The notes under the pieces were generated by a model. It made no database searches. It worked only from the letters and a program-made list of their open reading frames with translations, and had not been told where the DNA came from. A DNA stretch of 64,000 nucleotides, from NCBI RefSeq assembly GCF_030505395.1, contig NZ_CP130044.1, positions 1,349,001 to 1,413,000 of the forward strand. The letters are read 5' to 3'. The DNA is from Asticcacaulis sp. ZE23SCel15. GTDB lineage: Bacteria; Pseudomonadota; Alphaproteobacteria; Caulobacterales; Caulobacteraceae. Positions within the stretch are counted from its first letter, which is position 1. Each line of letters begins with the position of its first letter. A program made the translations under genes and the position numbers. Below are positions 9,403 through 17,201 of the stretch, in pieces.

Positions 9403-9556
9403 GCCCCCCTCTGTCACTTCGTGACATCTCCCCCGGTACATCGGGGGAGTATAAGAAAATCATACCTCCCCAATGCGCTCAAGCAGCGAAGCGGTAGCGC
9501 GCTAAAATGCGTTGGGGAGGGGGACCGCTTTGCGTAGCAAAGGGGTGGTGGGGGCA
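9403..9556. repeat. Compound palindromic intergenic repeat
   Basis: The gap after the acidic protein gene carries a further member of the repeat family. CCCCCCTCTGTCACTTCGTGACATCTCCCCC with a GGTACATC loop to GGGGGAG occupies 9405-9449. A longer stem-loop follows, with TACCTCCCCAATGCG at 9466 and ATGCGTTGGGGAGGGGG near 9508-9525, ending in a GGTGGTGGGGG run. Nested inverted repeats and the CTCC/GGAG core match the 8.5 kb copies. Confidence 0.7.
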
Positions 9557-9646
9557 AACTTTTAGTCAAGCCTATATAAGCCCGCGCCTATTGAAGAGTT
9601 TGAAAGATCGACCTAAAGTTTAAGTCTAATCAGGTTTGCTCGCGCT

Positions 9647-9928
9647 ATGCATTTTTTTCTCTTTATCTTGCTCGTGATATTTTTGCTCATTTGCGCCGGT
9701 TTATTCGGATACCCAGCCTGGTTATTTTATCGGGGCATCAGGTATGGCGAAATCACAGTAAGAAGAATGTCAACATTCCCTTTTAAGAGCATGCTTCCGC
9801 TGGAAAAGATGGTTAGGAAAGCGCGTAGTCCAATAGAATTTTATGTCGCTATGGCCCGTAATCTGCTTTTTCTGCTTTTGGTCGCGGGAGCGGCCATATT
9901 CGCAGTGTATAGCTTTTTTAAAGGGTAA
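9647..9928 (+). CDS. Small membrane protein, two predicted helices
   Basis: A 93-residue protein not recognised. It has an extremely hydrophobic N-terminal helix (residues 1-30, rich in Phe, Leu and Ile), a basic central part with RGIRYGEITVRRMS and KMVRKARSP, and a second hydrophobic helix at about 68-88 ending FFKG. The base composition is more A+T-rich than the neighbours, which may mark acquired DNA or simply membrane-protein codon bias. It is convergent with ptsN, 8 bases apart. No partner gene suggests a role. Confidence 0.55.
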   Translation: MHFFLFILLVIFLLICAGLFGYPAWLFYRGIRYGEITVRRMSTFPFKSMLPLEKMVRKARSPIEFYVAMARNLLFLLLVAGAAIFAVYSFFKG

Positions 9929-9936
9929 TTTACGCG

Positions 9937-10398
9937 TCAGGCCGCGTGGGCGCCGCTGTCGGCCAAAAGCGCATAAAGGGCATCATTGGTATCAAGCGCG
10001 CGCAGTTGCTCACGCATCGATTTCTGGCGCAGGGCGCGCGACACCTTGGCCAGCGCCCGCAGGTGCTCGGAACCCGCCTCCGGCGGTGCAAACAGCGCAA
10101 ACACCAGATCGACCGGCACATGGTCGATCGAATCATAATCGATCGGGGTTTCCAGCCGCAAGAAAATGCCGCGCATCTGGGTCAGGCCCGCTAACGCCGC
10201 ATGGGGCACAGCAACGCCTAAGCCCACACCGGTAGAGCCCTGCTTTTCGCGGTCGACCAGCGCATTGAAAATGACGTCGGCGTCCATCTTGAACAGTTTG
10301 GCGGCATGCTCGGCCACCGCCTGCAAGGCCTGACGCTTAGAGTTTACACTGACATGACCGTTAATCGAATGACGGTCCAAAAGCCCGAAGAGAGACAT
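9937..10398 (-). CDS. ptsN: Nitrogen-regulatory phosphotransferase EIIA(Ntr)
   Basis: The EIIA component of the nitrogen PTS, a phosphoryl acceptor that regulates potassium, nitrogen and envelope functions rather than sugar uptake. The 153-residue protein is full length. The phosphorylated His is His66 in GVAVPHAAL, followed by LETPIDYDSIDHVPVDLVFALFAP and the LRALAKVSR helix, all conserved in PtsN. It lies in the usual proteobacterial order lptB-rpoN-hpf-ptsN, but about 260 bases from hpf, with a large inverted repeat between. It probably has its own promoter or depends on processing of an hpf-ptsN transcript. Confidence 0.95.
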   Translation of the reverse strand: MSLFGLLDRHSINGHVSVNSKRQALQAVAEHAAKLFKMDADVIFNALVDREKQGSTGVGLGVAVPHAALAGLTQMRGIFLRLETPIDYDSIDHVPVDLVFALFAPPEAGSEHLRALAKVSRALRQKSMREQLRALDTNDALYALLADSGAHAA

Positions 10399-10559
10399 TA
10401 TACTTCCAAGTTGAGCGCGAGGCAGGGAGAAACCTCCCCTGCAAAACCTGCGCCGGATTTATCAGGCCAAGGCCCCATGTTAAGAGACCTGAAGACGATG
10501 CGCCCCCAAAGACGGCACCGGTATTTTAGTCCCCCGCACTTAAAGGCGGGCGAGATGTG

Positions 10560-10632
10560 CCTTATAGGGACGCCACCGGCACGTCAACCGTTAAGCGTTT
10601 ACACTTTAACGTGCGCGGGCGTCCCTATAAGG
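10560..10632. promoter_or_regulatory. 73-base inverted repeat between hpf and ptsN
   Basis: Perfect 15-bp arms, CCTTATAGGGACGCC at 10560-10574 and its complement at 10618-10632, enclose a second 5-bp pair (CACGT 10580-10584, ACGTG 10609-10613). There is no poly-T tail, so it is not a simple intrinsic terminator. As RNA it would form a stable cruciform-type hairpin in the leader of ptsN or the 3' end of hpf. Confidence 0.75.
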
Positions 10633-10654
10633 GCAGCTATAGAGCGGATAAGTA

Positions 10655-11278
10655 TCAGGCGACCGAGCGGGCGCGGGTGCGTTCCGGATCGATCCAGCCG
10701 ATATTGCCATCCGGACGGCGATAGATGACCGACAGGCCACCGTGGGCGGCATTACGGAACATCAGCACCGGGTAGTTAGACATGTCCATCTCAAGCACCG
10801 CACCCGATACCGTCATGGTACGTAAGGGCGCTTCGGTTTCGGCAATGACCATAGCCTGCGGTGGGGCGTCATGATCCCAGCCATTGACGGCCTGACCGTC
10901 ATCATAATCCTCAAGCGGGTCGTCACCGGTGTTGTCATACCTAAGCACAGTAATGGACGCCAGTTCCTGGGACGGCGACGGGTTATGGTGGTTTTTCAGG
11001 CGGCGCTTATAGCGGCGTACACGCGTTTCAATGCGATCAAGGGTGCCGGTGAAGGCGGAATGGGCGTCGCCGCCAGTGCCGCTCGACACGAGCGTCTGGC
11101 CAGAGGCGAGGCGGACCCAGCAGTCGGCCTTGAACAGATGGCCTTGCTTCGACAGGGTCACCTCGGCTTCACCGCCACGATCGAAATACTTAGCGATGCC
11201 CGCCGACAGCTCCTGCTCGATGCGCTCACGCAGCGCATCACCCACTTCAACCTGTTTTCCGTTGACTTGTATTTGCAT
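10655..11278 (-). CDS. hpf: Ribosome hibernation promoting factor, long form
   Basis: Ribosome-associated factor that binds the 30S decoding site in starved cells and drives 100S dimer formation. The 207-residue protein has the N-terminal HPF/YfiA domain (MQIQVNGKQVEVGDALRERI, then HLFKADCWVRL and DRIETRVRRYKRRLKNH), a variable linker, and the C-terminal dimerisation domain of long HPF (NYPVLMFRNAAHGGLSVIYRRPDGNIGWIDP). This places it in the long-form group found in alphaproteobacteria. It follows rpoN after about 310 bases and precedes ptsN. Confidence 0.94.
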   Translation of the reverse strand: MQIQVNGKQVEVGDALRERIEQELSAGIAKYFDRGGEAEVTLSKQGHLFKADCWVRLASGQTLVSSGTGGDAHSAFTGTLDRIETRVRRYKRRLKNHHNPSPSQELASITVLRYDNTGDDPLEDYDDGQAVNGWDHDAPPQAMVIAETEAPLRTMTVSGAVLEMDMSNYPVLMFRNAAHGGLSVIYRRPDGNIGWIDPERTRARSVA

Positions 11279-11586
11279 AGCTTGATCTACGCTCCATTTT
11301 TAGAGGGTTAGGTGTCCGCGCCCCTGTCCGGCCCCATAGGGAACATGCCGGACGAGTTGTAAAACGCTTTGCAGATCATGGGCTTGTGCCTCATGGTGAC
11401 CTCATGGGAGTGGGGCGAGGACCGCGCGTGGAGGTTACGCGCACCCTCACCTTACGCTCTTTGACGGCCCTGTTAAGTCACTAAAATGTGTGCGCCAAAA
11501 CCGCGGCGATTTGCCGCTTAAGGGTTGAATCCTTACGTGAAATTAAGCGTAAGCCTGTAGAGTGCGCCGCAGTGACGGGCACAGGC
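11279..11586. other. Intergenic region between rpoN and hpf
   Basis: A 308-base gap that should contain the hpf promoter. I see short imperfect palindromes, for example CTTACGTGAAATTAAGCGTAAG near 11531-11552 and a GTGGAGGTTACGCGCACC stretch near 11428, but no convincing sigma-54 (GG-N10-GC) or terminator structure. No small gene is supported. Confidence 0.5.
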
Positions 11587-13107
11587 TCACTTCAACTGGC
11601 GCTTACGCTCGACCGATGAGGGGATGCGCAGGGCTTCGCGGTATTTTGCGACCGTGCGGCGGGCGATATCGACACCGGCCTCTTTCAGGATTTCGACGAT
11701 CCGGTCATCGGACAGGATTTCCCCCGATGACTTCTCCCCGTCGATAAGGTTCTTAATCTTATGACGGACTGATTCCGCCGAATGGGCTTCGGAGCCGTCA
11801 TTGGAAGAGATGGAGGAGGTGAAGAAGAACTTCAGTTCAAACACCCCGCGCGGGGTCGAGACGTACTTGTTTGAGGTCACACGGCTGATGGTTGATTCGT
11901 GCATCCCTACGGCATCAGCGACGGTCTTGAGGTTCAGCGGGCGTAGGTGTTCGACGCCGTAGACCAGAAAGGCATCCTGCTGGCGCACGATTTCGGACGA
12001 CACCTTAAGGATGGTGCGGGCCCGTTGATCGAGGCTCTTGATCAGCCAGTTGGCCTGATTGAGACATTCGCTGAGATATGATTTTTCTTCGCTGGAGCGG
12101 GCACCGCCCACGACCTGAGCATGGTATTTCTGATCGACCAGCACGCGCGGCAGGGTGTCGGTATTGAGGTCAACCCGCCAGCCGCCGGTCGCATCCTGAC
12201 GCACAAACACGTCCGGCACCACGGTCTGCGACGGCTCGGAGCCAAAGGCCGCACCGGGGCGCGGCGTCAGGGCCTTAAGCTCACGGATCATGTCGCTCAG
12301 GTCTTCGTCATCGACACCGCAGACCTTGCGCAGGGCGCTCAGATCGCGGCGCGCCAACAGCTCAAGATTATCGATCAACGCTTCCATGGCCGGATCGAAG
12401 CGGTTGCGTTCAATCAGTTGCAGCTTAAGACATTCGGGGACGCTGCGGGCCATAACACCGGTCGGCTCAAAGCCGTGACAGGTGGCAAGTACCGCCTCAA
12501 TCAGCGCCGGATCGCAGCCGAGCCGGTCGGAGATTTCGCTAAGGTCAGCGCGCAGGTAACCACCCTCATCGACCCCGTCGATCAGAACCTGCGCAATCGC
12601 CATTTCGGGTGCGCTGAACCCGGCGATCAGGGCCTGATCGGTCAGATGTTCCTGAAGGGTTTTTTCGCGGGTGAGGGCGCGTTCCATGTCCTCATCGCCG
12701 TCAAAACTGCCGCCGCCCTTACCGGCCTTGGACCAGTCGACCATCGGCCCGTCGGACATATCGGCAGACGACGCGGCGCTATCGGGTTCACGCACGGTCG
12801 GGGCTTCGTCGCCGTAAAGATCGGAGTTTGAGGCATCAAGGTCTGAGCCGGCGCGCAGTGAATTGCCGTCGCCCAGTTCCAGTTCGCGGCCATCACTTTC
12901 AAAGGTTTCGCGCTCAGAGTCTTGACCTGTTTCGGCTACAGGCTCCGGGTCTTCGCGTTGCAGAAGGGGGTTCTTTTCTAACTCGGCCTCAACCACGGCT
13001 TCGAGTTCGAGATTTGACAATTGCAGCAGCTTGATCGCCTGCTGCAACTGGGGCGTGATGACCAGCCCCTGTCCCTGTTTGAGTTCTAACCTTTGCCCGA
13101 GTGCCAT
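11587..13107 (-). CDS. rpoN: RNA polymerase sigma-54 factor RpoN
   Basis: Alternative sigma factor that needs enhancer-binding ATPases and recognises -24/-12 promoters. In Caulobacterales it drives flagellar, stalk and envelope genes. The 506-residue protein has the Gln-rich N-terminal activator-interaction region (QGQGLVITPQLQQAIKLLQLSN), an acidic linker at about 60-125, the core-binding region and the HTH. The diagnostic RpoN box ARRTVAKYR lies at about 482-490, near the C-terminus. It follows lptB by about 23 bases in the same direction, the usual proteobacterial arrangement. Confidence 0.97.
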   Translation of the reverse strand: MALGQRLELKQGQGLVITPQLQQAIKLLQLSNLELEAVVEAELEKNPLLQREDPEPVAETGQDSERETFESDGRELELGDGNSLRAGSDLDASNSDLYGDEAPTVREPDSAASSADMSDGPMVDWSKAGKGGGSFDGDEDMERALTREKTLQEHLTDQALIAGFSAPEMAIAQVLIDGVDEGGYLRADLSEISDRLGCDPALIEAVLATCHGFEPTGVMARSVPECLKLQLIERNRFDPAMEALIDNLELLARRDLSALRKVCGVDDEDLSDMIRELKALTPRPGAAFGSEPSQTVVPDVFVRQDATGGWRVDLNTDTLPRVLVDQKYHAQVVGGARSSEEKSYLSECLNQANWLIKSLDQRARTILKVSSEIVRQQDAFLVYGVEHLRPLNLKTVADAVGMHESTISRVTSNKYVSTPRGVFELKFFFTSSISSNDGSEAHSAESVRHKIKNLIDGEKSSGEILSDDRIVEILKEAGVDIARRTVAKYREALRIPSSVERKRQLK

Positions 13108-13130
13108 GCCGTGATGATGCCCGCCAATGG

Positions 13131-13913
13131 TTAATGAAATGCCTCGCCCAGGTAAACGCGTTTGACTTCCGGATCGTTGCGGATTTCCTCCGGCGAGCCC
13201 TCGAACAGGACTTCGCCGCTGTGGATAATCGACGCGCGATCAATGATATCAAGCGTTTCACGGACGTTGTGGTCAGTAATCAGTATGCCGATGCCGCGCG
13301 CCTTAAGATAGGTAATGACTTCGCGGATGTCGGCAATCGCCAGGGGATCAATCCCCGCAAAGGGTTCATCCAGTAACATAAATGAGGGCTTACCGGCCAA
13401 AGCGCGCGCGATTTCGACGCGCCTACGCTCACCGCCGGACAGGGCTGTGGCCGGAGAGGTACGGATATGGGTGATGCGCAGTTCTTCAAGCAGGCGGCTG
13501 ACATCATCGGCAATCACGGAGGGATTGTTTTCGTTCAGTTCCAGCACGGCCTTGAGGTTTTCTTCAACCGTCATGCCGCGGAAAATGGAGGCTTCCTGCG
13601 GCAGGTAACCTACACCCATGCGGGCGCGTTGGTACATGGGCTGGGCCGTTATGTCCTGACCGTCCAGCATGATGGTGCCGTAGTCGGCCTCAACCAGACC
13701 GGTGATCATGTAAAAGCAGGTGGTTTTCCCGGCGCCGTTCGGGCCGAGCAACCCCACGACCTCGCCACGCCCGACGCGCAAGGATACGCTCTTGACGACG
13801 GTACGCTCGCCATAGGTCTTGCCTATGCCGTCGACGCTGAGGCCGTCAGAGGTCGTCGCGGAAGTGTCCGTCATGGTGTCCAGAGTGTCTATCACGGTAG
13901 CACTATCCCTCAT
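13131..13913 (-). CDS. lptB: LPS export ABC transporter ATPase LptB
   Basis: Cytoplasmic ATPase that powers extraction of lipopolysaccharide from the inner membrane with LptFG. It shows Walker A GPNGAGKTT, the Q-loop in GYLPQEASIFRGMTVEENL, signature LSGGERRRVEIARAL, Walker B FMLLDEPFAGIDP and the H-loop LITDHNVRET. I start at ATG 13913 (260 residues). An ATG at 13874 gives 247 residues, closer to enterobacterial LptB, and is a fair alternative. Extending to 14084 would overlap the lptA 3' end and adds unrelated sequence. Gene order lptC-lptA-lptB-rpoN supports the assignment. LptF and LptG lie elsewhere. Confidence 0.95.
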   Translation of the reverse strand: MRDSATVIDTLDTMTDTSATTSDGLSVDGIGKTYGERTVVKSVSLRVGRGEVVGLLGPNGAGKTTCFYMITGLVEADYGTIMLDGQDITAQPMYQRARMGVGYLPQEASIFRGMTVEENLKAVLELNENNPSVIADDVSRLLEELRITHIRTSPATALSGGERRRVEIARALAGKPSFMLLDEPFAGIDPLAIADIREVITYLKARGIGILITDHNVRETLDIIDRASIIHSGEVLFEGSPEEIRNDPEVKRVYLGEAFH

Positions 13914-13983
13914 GCCTCTTAAAATTACCCTAAACAGGCGAAAAATAACCGCATCTTTTGCGGGATTGTGCCTTAAGGGCCGC

Positions 13984-14508
13984 CTATTGAGCGGGTTTGC
14001 TGTCCGGATACAGCACGGCGCGGACCCGGCCCTTGGATTGGGTGCCCGGTGTGGCATCCATGGTGGTGCGACCGGCGGCGACATTATAGACCAGACGGTT
14101 GCCGGTCATGACGTTTTCGCCCTGAGTGACGATGACGTCACCGGTGACGACCATGGTGTCATCCGCGCTGGTGTAAACGGCCTTATCGCCCTTTATGACC
14201 TGAGTGCCATTGACGAAATAGAGATTGCCATTGGCCTCGATGCGGTCGACTTCACCCCAGCCGGTCCCGCCGGGCTTGGTGCCGTGGAACATCTTGACGT
14301 TGTCGGCGCGCAGGCGGGTATTGTCCTGCAGGATTTCGACGCGGCCAGTATAGGTCTGCAACCGCTCAGGCTCGGAGGCGGCAAAATCATCGCTGCCGAT
14401 CGAGATAGGGCCGCGTTTCGGTGACAACTGCGCCCAGGCTTGCGGGGCTAAGGCCCCCAGACTAAGGGCGGCCATGATCATAAGCGTAGAGGTGTGTTTG
14501 CGTGACAT
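13984..14508 (-). CDS. lptA: LPS transport periplasmic protein LptA
   Basis: Periplasmic bridge protein that carries lipopolysaccharide from LptC to LptD. The 174-residue product has a signal peptide (1-26, with hydrophobic core and AWA before the mature Gln). It is followed by an OstA-type beta-jellyroll with repeated strands such as YTGRVEILQDNTRLRADNVKMF, IEANGNLYFVNG and VVTGDVIVTQGENVMTGNRLVYN. The ATG at 14508 gives the best signal peptide; the in-frame ATG at 14541 and a TTG overlapping the lptC stop add 11-12 residues and have poor ribosome-binding sites. It is coupled to lptC upstream and lptB downstream. Confidence 0.92.
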   Translation of the reverse strand: MSRKHTSTLMIMAALSLGALAPQAWAQLSPKRGPISIGSDDFAASEPERLQTYTGRVEILQDNTRLRADNVKMFHGTKPGGTGWGEVDRIEANGNLYFVNGTQVIKGDKAVYTSADDTMVVTGDVIVTQGENVMTGNRLVYNVAAGRTTMDATPGTQSKGRVRAVLYPDSKPAQ

Positions 14509-14540
14509 GATGTCAGGTGCCTTTGTAAATAGCGGACGCA

Positions 14541-15245
14541 TCAATTGTTAATCGTAACCCTGACCTGGGTATCGCCCTTGCCTTTGATGGCGATCCGGCG
14601 GCCATTGTCGGAAATAATATAGGATTCACCCTTAATATGACCGGTGGGGCCAAAACCTTCAATAGGTTTATTACCCCTGACGGTCGAGGTGTTAAGGTCG
14701 ACAATCGCTTCCTGAGTGCGGAAGCTGAAATCGTTCGGGCCACCATTTAAAACCACATCGCCTTCGACGGTAAAGGTCTTATCGGGTTCGTTATAGACCC
14801 CTTTTAAGCCCTTAAGCAGGGTCGGTTTGCTATTGTCGCTTTTCAGTTCCATGCTGGGGGCATTGACCGAGATGACCGGCGCACTATTGCCGCGCCGGAT
14901 GGCCTCAAGGCCGCTGATGATATAGCGGTCGCCGCCCGTCGTCTGGCCGAAAAAGCGCGGGTTGGTCATGCGGATATCAGCCTGACTGGCCTGATAGACA
15001 TTTAGTGAATTAAGCACGCTCTGGACGATAACCCAGCCCACAATGGCCACCAGGGTGGCGACAATCAGCCCCGGAAACACCAGCCGCAGCAGCTTGATAC
15101 GGCGGGAGCGGCTGCGCCAGGCCTGAGCCTGTTTCAGCAGACGTTGCTTTTGCGCTTGCGCGTCCGCGACAACATAGTCCTCCAGCGCCAGATGCGGGTC
15201 ATCCGGCGTTAAGGAGGGTGATGCGGTCATCGGGTTCAGAGCCAT
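14541..15245 (-). CDS. lptC: LPS export system protein LptC
   Basis: Bitopic inner-membrane protein that receives lipopolysaccharide from LptB2FG and passes it to LptA. The 234-residue product has a cytoplasmic N-terminus rich in Gln and Arg, one membrane helix at about 53-76 (FPGLIVATLVAIVGWVIV), then a periplasmic LptC/YrbK beta domain with TLLKGLKGVYNEPDKTFTVEGDVVLNGG. It is longer than E. coli LptC (191), mainly through its N-terminal extension, as is usual in alphaproteobacteria. It heads the leftward lptC-lptA-lptB-rpoN run, 39 bases after the RNase D gene. Confidence 0.9.
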   Translation of the reverse strand: MALNPMTASPSLTPDDPHLALEDYVVADAQAQKQRLLKQAQAWRSRSRRIKLLRLVFPGLIVATLVAIVGWVIVQSVLNSLNVYQASQADIRMTNPRFFGQTTGGDRYIISGLEAIRRGNSAPVISVNAPSMELKSDNSKPTLLKGLKGVYNEPDKTFTVEGDVVLNGGPNDFSFRTQEAIVDLNTSTVRGNKPIEGFGPTGHIKGESYIISDNGRRIAIKGKGDTQVRVTINN

Positions 15246-15284
15246 GTTGCCTATATAGAGCTTAGATTAAGACCATTCAAAGGA

Positions 15285-15905
15285 TTAAGACCACGAATGG
15301 GCGAAGATATCGCAATCTTCCCAGCCTGCCAAATCAAGGGCGACCCGGTGCGGCAGAAAGTCGAAACATTTTTGCGCCAGTTCGGTGCGGCCTTCGCGGG
15401 CCAGCATCAGATCGAGTTTGGTGCGTAAGGCATGCAGATGCAACACATCCGAAGCCGCATAGGCCAGTTGTTCGGCCGTCAGGGTCTCCGCCCCCCAGTC
15501 GGACGATTGCTGGGCCTTGGACAGATCAAGGCTGAGCAATTCACGCACCAGATCCTTCAGGCCGTGGCGGTCGGTATAGGTGCGCGCCAGTTTGGAGGCG
15601 ATCTTGGTGCAATAGACAGGTGTGGTTATGACGCCCAGATGAAGCTGGAACATGCCGATATCAAAGCGGCCATAGTGGAACAGCTTCAAAACCTTCGGGT
15701 CGGTCAAGAGGGCCTTGAGGTTCGGGGCCTGATAGGCCGGGCGCTGCATCCGCACCACATGGGCATGGCCGTCACCGGACGACAGTTGCACCACGCACAG
15801 GTCATCACGCCGAAAGCGCAGGCCCATGGTTTCAGAGTCAATGGCCACAACCGCCCCAAGGTCAAGGCCGTCCGGCAGGTCGCCATCATGGTAAAAAGTG
15901 GTCAC
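15285..15905 (-). CDS. rnd: Ribonuclease D (short form, exonuclease domain only)
   Basis: 3'-5' exoribonuclease of the DEDDy family, involved in tRNA 3' maturation and RNA turnover. The four metal-binding acidic residues are visible: Asp23 and Glu25 in AIDSET, Asp82 in HYGRFDIGMF and Asp153 with Tyr149 in YAASD. The 206-residue protein ends right after the nuclease domain and lacks the HRDC domains of enterobacterial RNase D, as in many alphaproteobacteria. The start is GTG at 15905 with AGGA eight bases upstream. It precedes the lpt genes and may share their transcript. Confidence 0.93.
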   Translation of the reverse strand: MTTFYHDGDLPDGLDLGAVVAIDSETMGLRFRRDDLCVVQLSSGDGHAHVVRMQRPAYQAPNLKALLTDPKVLKLFHYGRFDIGMFQLHLGVITTPVYCTKIASKLARTYTDRHGLKDLVRELLSLDLSKAQQSSDWGAETLTAEQLAYAASDVLHLHALRTKLDLMLAREGRTELAQKCFDFLPHRVALDLAGWEDCDIFAHSWS

Positions 15906-16053
15906 GCGCGAAGTCCTGAATAATACTGTGAAAATCGTACCTTTCGCCTAAGCCATGTCAGGGCCTTCGTCAATTCACGCCTGGGCAAAGAGGAGGTTTC
16001 AGGCCAAAGATATGCGATGCGAAATAAATATTTTTGATTTATTAAATAACTGC

Positions 16054-17115
16054 ATGGACAGTGCCGCAATGAAAATAACGCTGAAATCCCGTGGGGCGGC
16101 CGTCGTCCTGGCCGCAGTTCTGGCCGTGCCCGCTCACGCCGATATGATGATCCGCGACGGGCAGGTGGTGGAATCTTCAGGTGCGCCGTTTGTCATGCGC
16201 GGCATCAATCATGCCCATCTGTGGTTTCCGAACCGGACGGAGCGGGCGCTCAAAGATATTGCCGCAACGGGGGCTAATACGGTGCGGATCGTGCTCGGCA
16301 ATGGTGTGCGCTGGAACCGGACATCTGAGCGAACCGTTCGCCAACTGATTGCGCGCTCAAAGGCTGCCGGTCTGATCGCCGTGCTGGAGGTCCATGATAC
16401 GACCGGCTATGGGCAAACGGGAGACGGCGCGCCCAAGGATGCCGCCACCATCGCTCAGGCCACGGACTACTGGATCGGCATTAAAGACGCCCTGATCGGT
16501 CAGGAGGATTATGTCATCCTCAACATCGCCAATGAGCCATCAGGCAACGATGTGGCGGAAAGCTATTGGGTGGATGATCATAAGGCCGCGATTGTCCGCC
16601 TGCGGGCGGCGGGCGTGAAAAACGTCATCATGGTCGATGGCCCGAACTGGGGGCAGGACGGGTCGCAAACCATGTTACGGCGGGCACGCGAAGTGTTTGA
16701 GGCTGACCCGCTGAAGAACACCATGTTCAGCGTCCACATGTATCAGGTCTATAACACTGACGCCGTGATCCGGGCTTATTTCGACGGGTTCCGCTCGCAG
16801 GGGCTGACCTTGGTGGTCGGGGAATTTGGGCCTGATCATGAGGGCGAACCGGTCGATGAGGCGTCTATTTTCAGCCTGACGCACCAGCACGGTATTGGCT
16901 ATCTGGGTTGGTCGTGGTCGGGTAATGGGCCAAAGGCGCGCAATCTGGATATGGCGGTGAAGTTTAATGCCCGCCACCTGACGCCGTGGGGCGAGCGCAT
17001 ACTCCACGGTGAGGGGGGGATTAAAGCGACCTCAAAACCGGCGGCAATCTTTGGGCAAGTCGCCGAAACACCGCCGGCCCGCAATATATTCAGCCGCTGG
17101 TTTGGAGTGGATTAG
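16054..17115 (+). CDS. Secreted GH5 (subfamily 8-like) endo-beta-1,4-mannanase
   Basis: Predicted secreted glycoside hydrolase cutting beta-1,4-mannan. Residues 1-29 form a signal peptide ending PAHA before Asp. The (beta/alpha)8 domain carries RGINHAH, RIVLGNG, VHDTTG, the acid/base Glu161 in NIANEPSG, DPLKNTMFSVHMY, the nucleophile Glu257 in VVGEFG and LGWSWSGNG. This series follows the GH5_8 bacterial mannanases. No carbohydrate-binding module is present (353 residues). The start is uncertain: ATG 16054 and 16069 both fit the signal peptide, while the frame is open back to 15955. It is flanked by housekeeping genes and GDP-mannose genes; the latter make mannosyl donors and do not require this enzyme. 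Confidence 0.86.
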   Translation: MDSAAMKITLKSRGAAVVLAAVLAVPAHADMMIRDGQVVESSGAPFVMRGINHAHLWFPNRTERALKDIAATGANTVRIVLGNGVRWNRTSERTVRQLIARSKAAGLIAVLEVHDTTGYGQTGDGAPKDAATIAQATDYWIGIKDALIGQEDYVILNIANEPSGNDVAESYWVDDHKAAIVRLRAAGVKNVIMVDGPNWGQDGSQTMLRRAREVFEADPLKNTMFSVHMYQVYNTDAVIRAYFDGFRSQGLTLVVGEFGPDHEGEPVDEASIFSLTHQHGIGYLGWSWSGNGPKARNLDMAVKFNARHLTPWGERILHGEGGIKATSKPAAIFGQVAETPPARNIFSRWFGVD

Positions 17116-17187
17116 AGCGGAGCGATTTCCGCTCAAGCCGCCACTGAAGGCGGCGGCCAAGGTGGCGTAGCCACCGCCCGGCAAGGG
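17113..17187. repeat. Three consecutive short hairpins after the mannanase gene
   Basis: GAGCGGA/TCCGCTC with a six-base loop (about 17115-17134), GCCGCC/GGCGGC (about 17138-17155) and GGTGGC/GCCACC with loop GTA (about 17160-17175) follow in a row. There is no T-tract. They lie between two convergent genes and may act as a transcript-end barrier or be remnants of dispersed repeats. Confidence 0.55.
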
Positions 17188-17201
17188 ACTAAAAATAATG
17201 A

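Noticed and set aside
8479-9556. CRISPR array
   Set aside because: The repeats are palindromic, irregularly spaced and differ in length; there are no uniform spacers and no cas genes.
12121-12831. 236-codon open frame opposite rpoN
   Set aside because: rpoN carries the RpoN box; the reverse frame has no recognisable features.
13914-14084. N-terminal extension of LptB
   Set aside because: The added 57 residues overlap the lptA coding end and do not resemble LptB; the family begins near the DGIGKTYGERTVV strand.
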